In this document: positions 42,516 through 51,342 of the stretch, in pieces
How the letters are laid out: every line of letters begins with the position of its first letter
How positions within the stretch are numbered: the stretch's first letter is position 1
From: CAVZZV01 sp963779845
Lineage (GTDB): Bacteria > Bacteroidota > Bacteroidia > Bacteroidales > GCA-2748055
NCBI GenBank assembly: GCA_963779845.1
Contig: CAVZZV010000005.1
Coordinates: 1,302,001 to 1,366,000 of the forward strand
Direction of reading: 5' to 3'
Length of the DNA stretch: 64,000 nucleotides
Notes under the pieces: model-generated
Told to the model about the DNA's origin: nothing
Database searches by the model: none
The model's input: the letters and a program-made list of their open reading frames with translations, nothing else
Made by a program: the position numbers and the translations under genes

Positions 42516-43625
42516 ATGAACAAAGAGATACCCTTGTGGTTTTACCGGTCTGATCGGAGAAGAAAACCCAGTTTCCGGCAAAACCTTTCATTAATGGTTC
42601 ATAAAAAAAAACATTCCTATTTTAAATCAGGTATTTATCCTGATATAGTAAACTTCAGGTTTATCCTGATGATGATCCTTTCATTTGTCAGTTTTCAAAT
42701 ACCTGCCCAGTTTTATCAATATGGTCAGGATCCCTCTTCTCTCAAATGGAACTATACAGAAAATGATCACTTCAAGCTTATTCATCCCCGTGGATTTGAT
42801 GCGAATGCCCGGGAATTATTGGGCATCCTCAACCGGCAATATTTAGCCAATTCACAACAACTCAATCATTTTCCAAAAAAAATTCCTGTTGTCCTTCATT
42901 CCACGCCGGTTATTTCAAATGGTTTTGTAATGTGGGCACCCCGCAGGATGGAATTTCTTACCTACCCCGATGTGAACGGCATTGCCCAGGATTGGTATAC
43001 ACATCTATCCCTTCATGAATTCAGGCATGCCGTGCAGGTAGGCAAGCTCAATCAGGGCGTAACGAAAGTCCTGACTATTCTTCTTGGGGAACAGGGAATA
43101 GGTCCCGCGGCCGGTATGCTCGGCTTCTGGTTTCTGGAGGGAGATGCCATTTATGCGGAAACCAGCCTTTCCGAAAGCGGAAGAGGCAGGGATCCCGCTT
43201 TTGAAATGGGGATTAAGGCACATCTGCTGAGCGGAACTAAACCCTATTCCTATGCCAAATCCTATCTTGGATCGTACAGAGATTTTGTGCCCGATTATTA
43301 TTCCTATGGTTATCAGATGGTGACCTTTGCCCGTCAAAAATATGGAAAGAATATATGGACCGGGGCACTCGATTTTACCGGGAAAAAACCCTATTTGATT
43401 AATCCTGTGTTGTTTTATCTCAAAAAAACTACCGGGGGATCAAAAGAAAAACTCTATAGGAATACCATGGATTTTCTTAAAGATCACTGGGATTCGGAAT
43501 ATGAAAAAAGAGAGCCGGAGGCCCCTGCTCCTCTTATCAAAAAGGAAACAAAATATCTATACTTCCTGGCGCTCTCCTCAGATTCTACCGGACTCAGGGA
43601 TCATCGGGGTCAAATCTGGTTTTGA
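42516..43625 (+). CDS. Frameshifted envelope metallopeptidase/propeller gene, part 1 of 3 (peptidase MA-like domain)
   Basis: N-terminal piece of a gene that appears split by two frameshifts. After a signal-like segment (FILMMILSFVSFQIPAQ) comes a gluzincin metallopeptidase domain with zinc motif HEFRH in SLHEFRHAVQVG and a downstream GDAIYAETSLSES supplying the third ligand region. The reading frame derails after IKKETK, giving a short nonsense tail and a stop at 43625; the homologous sequence continues in the +1 frame (IYTSWRSPQILPDSG). Removing one A from AAAA at 43550-43553 restores it. The start may be the ATG at 42594 (MVHKKKHS). Full-length relatives in this phylum combine peptidase, beta-propeller and C-terminal barrel. 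Confidence 0.7.
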   Translation: MNKEIPLWFYRSDRRRKPSFRQNLSLMVHKKKHSYFKSGIYPDIVNFRFILMMILSFVSFQIPAQFYQYGQDPSSLKWNYTENDHFKLIHPRGFDANARELLGILNRQYLANSQQLNHFPKKIPVVLHSTPVISNGFVMWAPRRMEFLTYPDVNGIAQDWYTHLSLHEFRHAVQVGKLNQGVTKVLTILLGEQGIGPAAGMLGFWFLEGDAIYAETSLSESGRGRDPAFEMGIKAHLLSGTKPYSYAKSYLGSYRDFVPDYYSYGYQMVTFARQKYGKNIWTGALDFTGKKPYLINPVLFYLKKTTGGSKEKLYRNTMDFLKDHWDSEYEKREPEAPAPLIKKETKYLYFLALSSDSTGLRDHRGQIWF

Positions 43626-44490
43626 AAAAATTCCCCGTTTTGTGAAAATTGATGCGGAAGGAAAGGAAAAGACCTTCCATATTCCCGGGATATTAAATTC
43701 AGGCAGGATAAATTATGCCGGTAAAAAGCTGGTTTGGGATGAGTATGTCCCTGATCCCCGCTGGACCAACCGAAGCTTTTCGAATATCTTTATCTATGAT
43801 TTTGAAACAGACAAACACACTCAAATCAGCTTCCGTTCACGGTATTCTTCCCCAGCCCTTTCCTGTTCCGGCGATACAGTGGTTGCCGTGGAAACCAGTT
43901 TAAACAATGAATTCTTCCTTGTTTTTCTTAAAAATGACGGCAAATTTCTCGCTCGCATCCCTTCCCCTGGAAACAGGCAGTTGCAAGACCCTTCCTGGAT
44001 GGAAAATACCGACAAAATCATATCGGTAGGCATAGATAAGGAAGGGAAGAAGCTGATGAGCTATGATATGGAAACGGGAAAATGGGAAATCCTCCTGAAT
44101 AGCCGGAATGTCAACATAAGCGGTCCCGTGAGCTATAGCGGGCAGATAATTTTCCATGGTAGTTTTTCCGGTATCGATGAAATATATTCCCTTAATCTCT
44201 CTAAGAATCAATTATTTAAATTGACAAACTCCCGCTTCGGGGCTTTTCAACCAGATATTACGGATCAGGGAACAATTTGCTGGTCGTATTACACCAACCA
44301 GGGATACCGGCTTACGTCATCAAACATGCAGGAACAATTGAAAAACCCCTTCGATATCCCGGCAAAAATTACAGAGCAACCTTTTTTTAGTTATAGTGAC
44401 ATCCCCCTCCCAGTCCGGCAGCAGACATTATTTAGCGAAGAAAGAGGCAGAAATGACGAGCGATTCAACCCTTCTCGAAACGGAATTTAA
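43501..44490 (+). CDS. Frameshifted envelope metallopeptidase/propeller gene, part 2 of 3 (TolB-like propeller)
   Basis: Middle piece. Real homology begins near IYTSWRSPQ (about 43555); the codons before that overlap part 1 in another frame and are not protein. The rest is a series of propeller-type blades: LVWDEYVPDPRWTNRSFSNI, HTQISFRSRYSSPALSCSGD, NRQLQDPSWMENTDKIISVG, DEIYSLNLSKNQLFKLTNS and FGAFQPDITDQGTICWSYYT. The frame derails near LPVRQQTLF, with a stop at 44490. Removing one T from TTT at 44431-44433 joins it to part 3. As it stands, no independent start codon is convincing. Confidence 0.65.
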   Translation: MKKESRRPLLLLSKRKQNIYTSWRSPQILPDSGIIGVKSGFEKIPRFVKIDAEGKEKTFHIPGILNSGRINYAGKKLVWDEYVPDPRWTNRSFSNIFIYDFETDKHTQISFRSRYSSPALSCSGDTVVAVETSLNNEFFLVFLKNDGKFLARIPSPGNRQLQDPSWMENTDKIISVGIDKEGKKLMSYDMETGKWEILLNSRNVNISGPVSYSGQIIFHGSFSGIDEIYSLNLSKNQLFKLTNSRFGAFQPDITDQGTICWSYYTNQGYRLTSSNMQEQLKNPFDIPAKITEQPFFSYSDIPLPVRQQTLFSEERGRNDERFNPSRNGI

Positions 44491-45544
44491 AACCGGCCGA
44501 TACAGTAAAATTTCCCACCTTTTCCGTCTTCATTCATGGGCTCCTTACTGGTTCGATTATAATAATCCCGATTTCGGCCATATTGAAGTGAGTCCCGGAG
44601 TGACTCTCCTTTCCCAAAATCTGCTAACTACGGCCGTTTCCTATCTCGCCTACGAATACAAGCAAAACGAGTCCTATATTCATGCCGGGATAACCTACAA
44701 AGGATGGTTTCCGGTCTTTGATTTATCAATGACCTGGGGAGGTGCCTCTCCAATAAACAGGTACCCAAGGGAGGATCCCCCAAATCCGGGAACTGACCTG
44801 CGGTATAGTCTCTTATCCTATATCCCCTTGAGATTTAACCATGGCAGGTGGATTTCAGGCATTCAGCCATCGGTCAGGCTGGGTTATAAAAAAACCTATT
44901 TTTATTATGAGGAGAAAGGGGGTTATAAACCGGGTATCATGCTGGTGGAGCCTCGCTTCTATGCTTATTACAGGCAAAGGACTTCCTACCTCGACTTACT
45001 CCCGCGATGGGGCGGATTAATAGACATCGGCAATACGGCTTCCCCTTTTGAAAATGAACAATTCGGGTCCATCTGGAATTTAAAATCGGCTCTGTACTTT
45101 CCCGGAATACGAAGGAATGACGGAATAAGGGCACAGTTTCAGGCGCAGCACCAGACGGGACCCGGGAGATACCTGTTTTCCAACAGCATCAATTTTCCGA
45201 GAGGATATAAAGGCTATACCTCCATTTCACTCTCCAGGGTCTCTGCCGATTATATGGCTCCCCTGGTCTATCCGGATCTCAACGTGTTTAATCTTCTTTA
45301 TCTCAAAAGGATCCGAACTTCCCTGTTCGTCGATTATTTATACGGAAAAGATATTTACATGCCTGAGGACAATACATTCAGGAAAATAACCGGATCCTTC
45401 CTCTCCTCCGGCATAGAATTGGTTTTTGACTACCATCCATTCAGGATGCTCGTTCCCTTATCTACCGGAATCCGGGCCAGCTATCTTGAAAAGACCAACG
45501 ATTTTGCCTTTGATCTTATTTTTTCTGTGGATTTGGGATTTTGA
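44396..45544 (+). CDS. Frameshifted envelope metallopeptidase/propeller gene, part 3 of 3 (outer-membrane barrel)
   Basis: C-terminal piece. From about 44430 onward it encodes an outer-membrane beta-barrel-like domain: GRYSKISHLFRLHSWAPYWF, PGVTLLSQNLLTTAVSYLAY, and the closing strand FAFDLIFSVDLGF ending in Phe, as barrels recognised by BAM do. In relatives the HSWAP segment marks the start of this barrel after the propeller. The true protein would therefore be a peptidase-propeller-barrel fusion of about 1000 residues running 42516-45544. It is 59 bases upstream of the TonB-like gene. Confidence 0.65.
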   Translation: MTSPSQSGSRHYLAKKEAEMTSDSTLLETEFKTGRYSKISHLFRLHSWAPYWFDYNNPDFGHIEVSPGVTLLSQNLLTTAVSYLAYEYKQNESYIHAGITYKGWFPVFDLSMTWGGASPINRYPREDPPNPGTDLRYSLLSYIPLRFNHGRWISGIQPSVRLGYKKTYFYYEEKGGYKPGIMLVEPRFYAYYRQRTSYLDLLPRWGGLIDIGNTASPFENEQFGSIWNLKSALYFPGIRRNDGIRAQFQAQHQTGPGRYLFSNSINFPRGYKGYTSISLSRVSADYMAPLVYPDLNVFNLLYLKRIRTSLFVDYLYGKDIYMPEDNTFRKITGSFLSSGIELVFDYHPFRMLVPLSTGIRASYLEKTNDFAFDLIFSVDLGF

Positions 45545-45603
45545 AAAAAAAACAATTTTTTAACCCGGGATTCGTATTAATTTAGCGTTTTTAATCATCC
45601 ATC

Positions 45604-46386
45604 GTGAAGGACAGCCTGGAAGTCATCGAGCATTTAAGCAGAAAACCATTCTCCCTTAAGGATTTTATAAGGAAGAACATTAATGGAATTCTCGGAACCC
45701 TTATATTTCACATCATCCTGTTAATTGCCTTTTTAACCTTCAGGATGCAATCCTTCAAGACTATTCAGGATTTGCAGGTAAGTATTGAATTTCCGGAAGA
45801 AGCAGCCCTGGAAAATGAGGCTCCCGATGAAGAAGCTCTTATGCAGGAGCGATTTGAGCGTTTGCTCGAACAGCAGCTTCGAACCAGCAACCAGGCAGTA
45901 AATGAAGCCAGGAGTATCGATCAGAAAATTAGTACGGAAAACTATGTCCGGGACATTATGAACGATCTGGATGAAAACCGTTCCGAGGATTGGAAGAAAC
46001 AGCATGAAGAGATGCTTAAGGCAATGAAAGATCCGGATTTTGTCCCGGAACAACAAAAGCCGGAGGAAAAAAGGGACACGAAGGAATTTGCCGGCCCCAC
46101 CACGATAAACTATTCATTTAAAACTCCGCCTTACGATCGCAGGAAAATAAAACTGCCTGTACCGGTCTATCGTTGCAGAGGCGGCGGATTAGTGGAGGTT
46201 TCGATTTCGGTGGACAAATTCGGCAATGTTAATTCTGCGAAAGCGAAAGTCATTAATGCCTCTGTGGATCCTGATTGTCTGGCTGAAGTGGCAGAAAAGT
46301 ATTCCAGGATGGCTGTTTTTGAAGGCGATTTATCTGCCCCGGAAAATCAACAGGGTACTATCAGCTATGAATTTATTGCACAATAG
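45604..46386 (+). CDS. TonB-like energy transducer / TonB C-terminal domain protein
   Basis: 260 residues from a GTG start at 45604 (no in-frame ATG upstream). One membrane helix at about 28-47 (GILGTLIFHIILLIAFLTF) follows a short cytosolic N-terminus, the TonB layout. The periplasmic part is a long acidic helical linker (about 65-165), not the usual proline-rich one, and a C-terminal TonB-like domain (YRCRGGGLVEVSISVDKFGNVNSAKAKVINA). It probably couples inner-membrane proton force (ExbB/ExbD, not present here) to an outer-membrane partner or has a structural role. The HIILL part of the helix keeps the His conserved in TonB. Confidence 0.82.
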   Translation: MKDSLEVIEHLSRKPFSLKDFIRKNINGILGTLIFHIILLIAFLTFRMQSFKTIQDLQVSIEFPEEAALENEAPDEEALMQERFERLLEQQLRTSNQAVNEARSIDQKISTENYVRDIMNDLDENRSEDWKKQHEEMLKAMKDPDFVPEQQKPEEKRDTKEFAGPTTINYSFKTPPYDRRKIKLPVPVYRCRGGGLVEVSISVDKFGNVNSAKAKVINASVDPDCLAEVAEKYSRMAVFEGDLSAPENQQGTISYEFIAQ

Positions 46387-46394
46387 AGGCAGCT

Positions 46395-47390
46395 TCAGGG
46401 TTTTTTCACCATATGAGCATTTGCGTACAAGGCTATTTCAAGTGTCTCCTGGTCCTTCATGCATTTGAAATGTTTTTTTGGACATTCCCGGAAGCCTATT
46501 TTTGTACATGGCCGGCATGAAAGGCCTTTTACCTCACATATCCTCGAAGCCGGATCGGGCAAATAGGGAACCATCCCGAATTCAGGAATGGTATTGCCCC
46601 ATATAGAGATTATCTTCTTTTTGTAAGCTGCGGCAATATGCATCATCCCGGTATCATGACTTATTACGAGGGATGAATTTTTAATAAGCCAGGCAGAAGT
46701 GTTCAGGCTGACTTTTCCCGTAAGGTCAAGTATATTTTTTTTCCTGCTCTGTTGCACAATCTCCATTGCTGACTGTTCATCTTCCTTTCCTCCCAAAAGT
46801 ACGACGGGCAGTTTTAAGTTATTGCAGAGACTGGCAAGCTGCGTGGAAGGCATTTTTTTGGTGAAATGCTGTGCTCCAATGGCCATTGCAATATAATTAT
46901 CCGGAATTTTTGGCAACAGCTTTTCCGATGGTCTGTCATTTTCTTCATCTATAAAATAGTCCAATCCCTTCCCATCATTAAATACATCAAAAAACTTTAA
47001 TGTCTCCATGTACCGGTCCACAATATGCTTATCAGGCAATCTGTTCTTTTTTAAGTTGACCATAAGCCACTTTTCATAATTGATTTTATGAAAAGGAAAG
47101 GAAACCAATCGAAGCTGTCTTTTTATTCTTTCAGATCGAAAGTTAGAATGAAGGTCCACAATAAAATCTAAGTGCGAATAGCGTAATCCGTTTATAATTT
47201 TTCTTAGGTTTTGATCATAAAGCCACAATTTATCAATATAGGGATTGTTCGCGAGAATGGGTTCATACTGCTTTTTAGTCAGAAAATGAATTTCTGCCTC
47301 TGGCAGTTGATTTTTGAGGCAGCGTATTACCGGGGTTGTCAATACGATGTCCCCAATGGAACTAAAGCGTATGATGAGTATCTTCGGCAT
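46395..47390 (-). CDS. Glycosyltransferase family 9 (heptosyltransferase-like)
   Basis: 331 residues, cytosolic face of the membrane. Two Rossmann-like halves of the GT-B fold: MPKILIIRFSSIGDIVLTTP (N-terminus typical of RfaC/RfaF/RfaQ), VDLHSNFRSERIKRQLR, and the C-half NYIAMAIGAQHFTKKMPS, SLVISHDTGMMHIAAAYKKK, ISIWGNTIPEFGMVPY. A Cys-rich tail (LSCRPCTKIGFRECPKKHFKC) is common in members of this phylum. It adds heptose or another sugar to lipid A core or another glycolipid. It lies three bases downstream of the hydrolase gene and on the same strand as the atpDC pair. Confidence 0.92.
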   Translation of the reverse strand: MPKILIIRFSSIGDIVLTTPVIRCLKNQLPEAEIHFLTKKQYEPILANNPYIDKLWLYDQNLRKIINGLRYSHLDFIVDLHSNFRSERIKRQLRLVSFPFHKINYEKWLMVNLKKNRLPDKHIVDRYMETLKFFDVFNDGKGLDYFIDEENDRPSEKLLPKIPDNYIAMAIGAQHFTKKMPSTQLASLCNNLKLPVVLLGGKEDEQSAMEIVQQSRKKNILDLTGKVSLNTSAWLIKNSSLVISHDTGMMHIAAAYKKKIISIWGNTIPEFGMVPYLPDPASRICEVKGLSCRPCTKIGFRECPKKHFKCMKDQETLEIALYANAHMVKKP

Positions 47391-47393
47391 GAA

Positions 47394-48173
47394 TTAGTTT
47401 TGTAAGGACTTGATAAAAATAAGGACGGCAAGCCAGACCTCGTTGCTGTAGGGGTTTTTGTTATTCAGCAATGCCACACCTCTTGTATTTGCTTTTACAG
47501 AAGGACGGTACAGGGTAAGAAGTTCGTTGTCCATCCCCTCGAATATTTCCAATAAATAGGGGATTTCATTCTCCGAGCCGGTAACGAAAAGTTTTTTATC
47601 AAAGCCGTTTGCCACCTCCTTAAGGCCAAAATAGGGCCTAAAAAACTCCCCCGGACTAAAAGCTAAAACTGCTGAAACATGGGCGTTTTCCCGTGCAGCT
47701 TTGATGCAGAGTCCCGCGGAAAAGGAGGAACCAAGCAATAATATGCTGCTGTCGCTCATTGTCCGGACAAATGCTATGGCTGCCAGAATATCCTTTTCAG
47801 AATCCTGGAGAGTATGGGATAATTTAGCCTCCTTCGCCCGCCAGGCGGTTTCGTTTTTTATGAACTTATGTTGGTCCCCATATCTCAGGTCGACCGCAAG
47901 GCAATTGAAATTCATTTTCACGAATCGTTGGGCTATTTCTTCCATTTCGCCTCTGGAAGAGCCTTCGGTATGAAAAAGAAGGATAAAAGGATTGGATTTT
48001 TTAGAAAAGTATTGGTCGGCTGTAACCAGCAAGCTATCGTTTGAAAGAAAATTAATCGTCGTTTTGCGGATAATCTGGGCATTAGAAATAATTGCCGTAA
48101 AGAGTAGAATCAAGGAAAGAAAAGATATCCTTAATGTTTCAGGAGACTTAACCTTTATCAGAAACTTCAGCAA
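47394..48173 (-). CDS. Exported alpha/beta-hydrolase-like protein
   Basis: About 259 residues. A signal-like hydrophobic segment (SFLSLILLFTAIISNAQ) precedes an alpha/beta-hydrolase core: NPFILLFHTEGSSRGEMEEI, NCLAVDLRYGDQ, ILLLGSSFSAGLCIKAA with a Ser nucleophile elbow (G-S-S-F-S-A-G), VLAFSPGEFF, then KKLFVTGSENEIPYLLE with an acidic residue. Dienelactone-hydrolase-like; substrate unknown. The frame is open up to an ATG at 48248, which would overlap atpC by 101 bases; a TTG at 48173 overlaps by 26 bases and sits just before the signal segment, so I prefer it. Cotranscription with atpDC and GT9 is likely. Confidence 0.75.
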   Translation of the reverse strand: MLKFLIKVKSPETLRISFLSLILLFTAIISNAQIIRKTTINFLSNDSLLVTADQYFSKKSNPFILLFHTEGSSRGEMEEIAQRFVKMNFNCLAVDLRYGDQHKFIKNETAWRAKEAKLSHTLQDSEKDILAAIAFVRTMSDSSILLLGSSFSAGLCIKAARENAHVSAVLAFSPGEFFRPYFGLKEVANGFDKKLFVTGSENEIPYLLEIFEGMDNELLTLYRPSVKANTRGVALLNNKNPYSNEVWLAVLIFIKSLQN

Positions 48174-48399
48174 GGATAATAATATTATTCGCTTTGGCTT
48201 CCAAAACCCCACCCTCAATCTCATAATAAGTTTTGCGTCCTTCATCATTTTCTATCTTTATGCTACCCTCATCAAGAGTAGAGATAATCGGGGCATGATT
48301 ATTAAGGATCTCAAAAGAACCCTTACTACCTGGAACCTGTACCAGCTTCACCTCGCCGGAAAACAATTTCTTCTCAGGGGTGATTATCTCTAAATACAT
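48148..48399 (-). CDS. atpC: F1Fo ATP synthase epsilon subunit
   Basis: 83 residues, the short form common in this phylum, containing only the N-terminal beta-sandwich (MYLEIITPEKKLFSGEVKLV, PGSKGSFEILNNHAPIISTL, EIEGGVLEAKANNIIILAE) and no C-terminal helical hairpin. Epsilon couples the rotor to the catalytic head; without the hairpin it cannot inhibit by extension. It follows atpD by 67 bases. The other ATP synthase genes are not in this window, matching the separate atpDC locus known from this group. Confidence 0.95.
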   Translation of the reverse strand: MYLEIITPEKKLFSGEVKLVQVPGSKGSFEILNNHAPIISTLDEGSIKIENDEGRKTYYEIEGGVLEAKANNIIILAEVSDKG

Positions 48400-48466
48400 A
48401 ATTATACTATTAAGCGAGTAAAAAGGTTACCCATCCATTTAGAATAGCAACCTGAATTCGATCGTA

Positions 48467-49975
48467 TTAGTTTGTTGCTGCAAGCAATTTTTCACCCTTG
48501 GCGATCGCCTCCTCGATGGTGCCCACAAGGTTGAATGATGCTTCCGGATATTTATCCACTTCTCCCTCCATAATCATATTAAAGCCTTTAATGGCATCTT
48601 CTATGGACACCAGCGTTCCGGGAATTCCGGTAAACTGCTCTGCAACATGGAATGGCTGGGAAAGAAAACGCTGAACCCTTCTTGCTCGGTGAACGACCAG
48701 TTTATCCTCTTCTGAAAGTTCATCCATTCCCAGAATGGCAATGATATCCTGAAGTTCATTATTTCTCTGCAAAAGTTCCTTAACCCTTTGAGCGGTATTG
48801 TAATGCAGGTGGCCGACAATTTCAGGAGTAAGGATGCGTGAGGTGGAATCGAGAGGATCTACTGCGGGATAGATTCCCAGTGATGCAATCTTACGGCTTA
48901 GGGTGGTGTTGGCATCCAAATGTGCGAAGGTGGTAGCAGGCGCCGGGTCGGTAAGGTCATCGGCAGGCACGTAGATAGCCTGGACTGAAGTAATTGACCC
49001 TCTCTTTGTTGAGGTGATCCGTTCCTGCATCAGTCCCATCTCCGTGGCTAAAGTAGGCTGATAACCCACCGCTGAAGGCATGCGGCCGAGGAGTGCAGAC
49101 ACCTCCGATCCTGCCTGGGTAAAACGGAAAATATTGTCCACAAAGAAAAGAATATCTCTTCCACCGCTCTCTTCATCGCCATCGCGGAAAGCTTCCGCTA
49201 CCGTCAGACCGGAAAGAGCGACGGTAGCACGGGCTCCGGGAGGTTCGTTCATCTGTCCGAATACGAGGGTAGCCTGAGATTCCTTCAATTGCTCCCTGTC
49301 CAGTAAACTCAAGTCCCACCCACCGGCTTCCATATCTTTGAGGAAGGATTCACCATATTTGATAACTCCCGATTCGATCATTTCCCGCAGAAGGTCATTC
49401 CCTTCCCTGGTCCTTTCACCAACTCCGGCAAATACTGATAAACCTGAATACCTTTTGGCGATATTGTTGATAAGCTCCATGATGATGACGGTTTTTCCAA
49501 CTCCGGCACCCCCAAACAAGCCAATTTTTCCACCCTTCATATAGGGTTCAAGCAGATCAATAACTTTGATCCCTGTAAAAAGAATCTCCGTGTCTGTAGA
49601 AAGATCTTCAAGGTTTGGAGCTTCATTATGAACCGGATAACCGCCTTCCTTTTCGATTGGGCCAATGCCATCTATAGATTCTCCAATCACATTCAGCAAA
49701 CGTCCCCGAACCTTTTCCCCAACGGGCATGGTAATCGGATTTCCTTGGGAAACTACTTTCATCCCCCTACGCAGTCCATCGGTCGAGTCCATTGAAATGG
49801 TACGGACGGTATGTTCCCCGATATGCTGCTGGCACTCCACGATCAGCGTAGATCCGTCGGGCCTTTCAATGCTTAGAGCATCATGAATATAGGGTAACTC
49901 CGAGCCGGATTTTTCAAAACTTACGTCAACCACAGGTCCGATAACCTGTATAATTTCTCCTGTGTTTTCAGCCAT
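48467..49975 (-). CDS. atpD: F1Fo ATP synthase beta subunit
   Basis: 502 residues, normal length. Catalytic subunit of the F1 head. The P-loop GGAGVGKT is at 155-162, with the catalytic Glu region GERTREGNDL, the Walker B strand DILFFVDNIFRFTQAGSEVSALLGR, and the beta-DELSEED motif in GMDELSEED. All catalytic motifs are intact. A TAAATTTG box upstream (minus strand, 50015-50022) is a plausible promoter; atpC follows. Confidence 0.98.
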   Translation of the reverse strand: MAENTGEIIQVIGPVVDVSFEKSGSELPYIHDALSIERPDGSTLIVECQQHIGEHTVRTISMDSTDGLRRGMKVVSQGNPITMPVGEKVRGRLLNVIGESIDGIGPIEKEGGYPVHNEAPNLEDLSTDTEILFTGIKVIDLLEPYMKGGKIGLFGGAGVGKTVIIMELINNIAKRYSGLSVFAGVGERTREGNDLLREMIESGVIKYGESFLKDMEAGGWDLSLLDREQLKESQATLVFGQMNEPPGARATVALSGLTVAEAFRDGDEESGGRDILFFVDNIFRFTQAGSEVSALLGRMPSAVGYQPTLATEMGLMQERITSTKRGSITSVQAIYVPADDLTDPAPATTFAHLDANTTLSRKIASLGIYPAVDPLDSTSRILTPEIVGHLHYNTAQRVKELLQRNNELQDIIAILGMDELSEEDKLVVHRARRVQRFLSQPFHVAEQFTGIPGTLVSIEDAIKGFNMIMEGEVDKYPEASFNLVGTIEEAIAKGEKLLAATN

Positions 49976-50014
49976 TTAATAATGAATAATTAAAATGTTT
50001 TTCATATTAAGCTG

Positions 50015-50022
50015 ACAAATTT
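50015..50022 (-). promoter_or_regulatory. -7 promoter element of atpDC
   Basis: On the minus strand TAAATTTG, an exact TAnnTTTG match, 40 bases before the atpD start. The nearest TTTG is 26 bases further up, slightly beyond the usual spacer. Confidence 0.4.
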
Positions 50023-50058
50023 AGTATTTTTTGCAGAATATGTATAATCAAAAAAATA

Positions 50059-50092
50059 TTTGCTGATTAATCTTTTACAATCACTATCTTGC
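50059..50092 (+). promoter_or_regulatory. Promoter of the outer-membrane beta-barrel gene
   Basis: TTTG (50059-50062), a 22-base spacer, then TATCTTGC (50085-50092), which lacks one T of the TAnnTTTG box. It lies 18 bases before the ATG at 50110. Confidence 0.4.
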
Positions 50093-50109
50093 CGCTTTAA
50101 AAAATTATA

Positions 50110-50670
50110 ATGACCAAAAACTGTCTCCTCCTCCCTCTGTTATTGTGTTCATTATCCCTATATTCTCAACCTGAGAGGGTTACAGGTGGACTCTCTTTTT
50201 CCAGCGGGTTGGATTTTAATGGATTAGAAACGGGAACCCCCGGCTTTTTCGGGAAAGTACATCTGAAGTTTATTGAAAAAGTGTATGTTGTTCCTTCCCT
50301 GACTGTTTTTTATCCCAAAGAACGCGATAATCAAATACTCCGTATCAGAAATTATATGTTCCAGGCCGATCTGGATTTTCAACATGTGCTGGTTTATAAC
50401 AAAGATTTGCTGCTTTCGGGTTTTGCGGGGATAAACGGCACCAGCATTATATCAAAAGTTACGGAACTGGAACCTGGGGGTGCAAGAGGAAGGGATGACG
50501 ATTCCCATTTTAAACCCGGAATAAATGTTGGAGCATGTTTGGATATGTTTGTGAACGATTCGTTCAATGGATCAATTTCCGCCAAATACCTCCTTGGTGG
50601 CTGGAAACAATTTATCCTTCAGGCTGGTGTTTCATATTACTTTAATGGAACCCACAGAAAAAGCTGGTAA
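50110..50670 (+). CDS. Small outer-membrane beta-barrel protein
   Basis: 186 residues with a signal peptide (MTKNCLLLPLLLCSLSLYSQ). The mature part alternates short amphipathic strands (GLSFSSGLDFNGLETG, FFGKVHLKFIEKVYVVPSLT, NYMFQADLDFQHVLV, GINVGACLDMFVNDSFNGSI) typical of eight-stranded OmpA/OmpW-like barrels, ending in an aromatic VSYYFNG. No specific family is recognised. It is likely a porin-like or structural surface protein. Confidence 0.82.
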   Translation: MTKNCLLLPLLLCSLSLYSQPERVTGGLSFSSGLDFNGLETGTPGFFGKVHLKFIEKVYVVPSLTVFYPKERDNQILRIRNYMFQADLDFQHVLVYNKDLLLSGFAGINGTSIISKVTELEPGGARGRDDDSHFKPGINVGACLDMFVNDSFNGSISAKYLLGGWKQFILQAGVSYYFNGTHRKSW

Positions 50671-50721
50671 TAAATCTGATTTATCCCTTAACTTTATAAA
50701 GTAAAAGTTTCGATCTGATTC

Positions 50722-51294
50722 ATGAATTATCTCGACATCATCCTTGCCATCCCCCTGTTGTGGGCAATTTTCCAGGGCTTTAGAAAAGGACTGATTTTTT
50801 CGGTAGCTTCCTTACTGGCATTGATACTCGCGGTCTATGGAAGTATCCATTACTCCGGACTACTTAGAACCCATGTCAATAACATGCTCCATCCCGACGA
50901 GCGCTATCTATCTGTCCTGACTTTTTCCTTATGCTTCATTTTTATAGTAATCATTGTTTATGTGGTAGCCTGGTTAGCCGACAGATTGATAAAAGCTGTA
51001 GCCCTGGGTATTGTGAACCGATTGGCTGGCGTGATATTCAATATTATTAAAGTGGCATTTATACTGAGTATCCTGCTGAGTATCCTTTCGGCCCTGGACA
51101 GGTTTAATACCCTGATCGCAGAGAAAACCAGGGAAGAATCTATCCTCTATAAACCTATAGCCTCCTTCGCCCCGTCTGTATTTCCCTATCTGAATTTTTC
51201 GGGGAAAGGGTTATGGAAAAACCATTGGAAAATTGAAAAGCCTGAGAGAGAGGAGAATAAAACTTTTGAGGAAAATCCCGGAAAAATGATATGA
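50722..51294 (+). CDS. CvpA family membrane protein
   Basis: 190 residues with four membrane helices. MNYLDIILAIPLLWAIFQGF with RKGLIFSVASLLALILAVYG is the CvpA N-terminal signature (colicin V production / Bacteroidota homologue); AVALGIVNRLAGVIFNIIKV supplies the conserved GxxNRLxGxxFG-like segment. A soluble charged tail follows. The family's role is unclear, being linked to colicin export and to purine or envelope phenotypes. It is upstream of tyrS with its own promoter between, and downstream of the barrel gene by 51 bases. Confidence 0.88.
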   Translation: MNYLDIILAIPLLWAIFQGFRKGLIFSVASLLALILAVYGSIHYSGLLRTHVNNMLHPDERYLSVLTFSLCFIFIVIIVYVVAWLADRLIKAVALGIVNRLAGVIFNIIKVAFILSILLSILSALDRFNTLIAEKTREESILYKPIASFAPSVFPYLNFSGKGLWKNHWKIEKPEREENKTFEENPGKMI

Positions 51295-51318
51295 TCAGGG
51301 GGATTAACGACTAATTGC

Positions 51319-51326
51319 TATCTTTG
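51319..51326 (+). promoter_or_regulatory. -7 promoter element of tyrS
   Basis: TATCTTTG, an exact TAnnTTTG match, 16 bases before the tyrS ATG. No TTTG is seen at the usual -33 distance. Confidence 0.55.
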
Positions 51327-51342
51327 GAAAAAATTTTGAATA

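Noticed and set aside
48174..48248. Upstream ATG for the alpha/beta-hydrolase gene
   Set aside because: It would overlap atpC by 101 bases and adds basic residues ahead of a normal signal segment.
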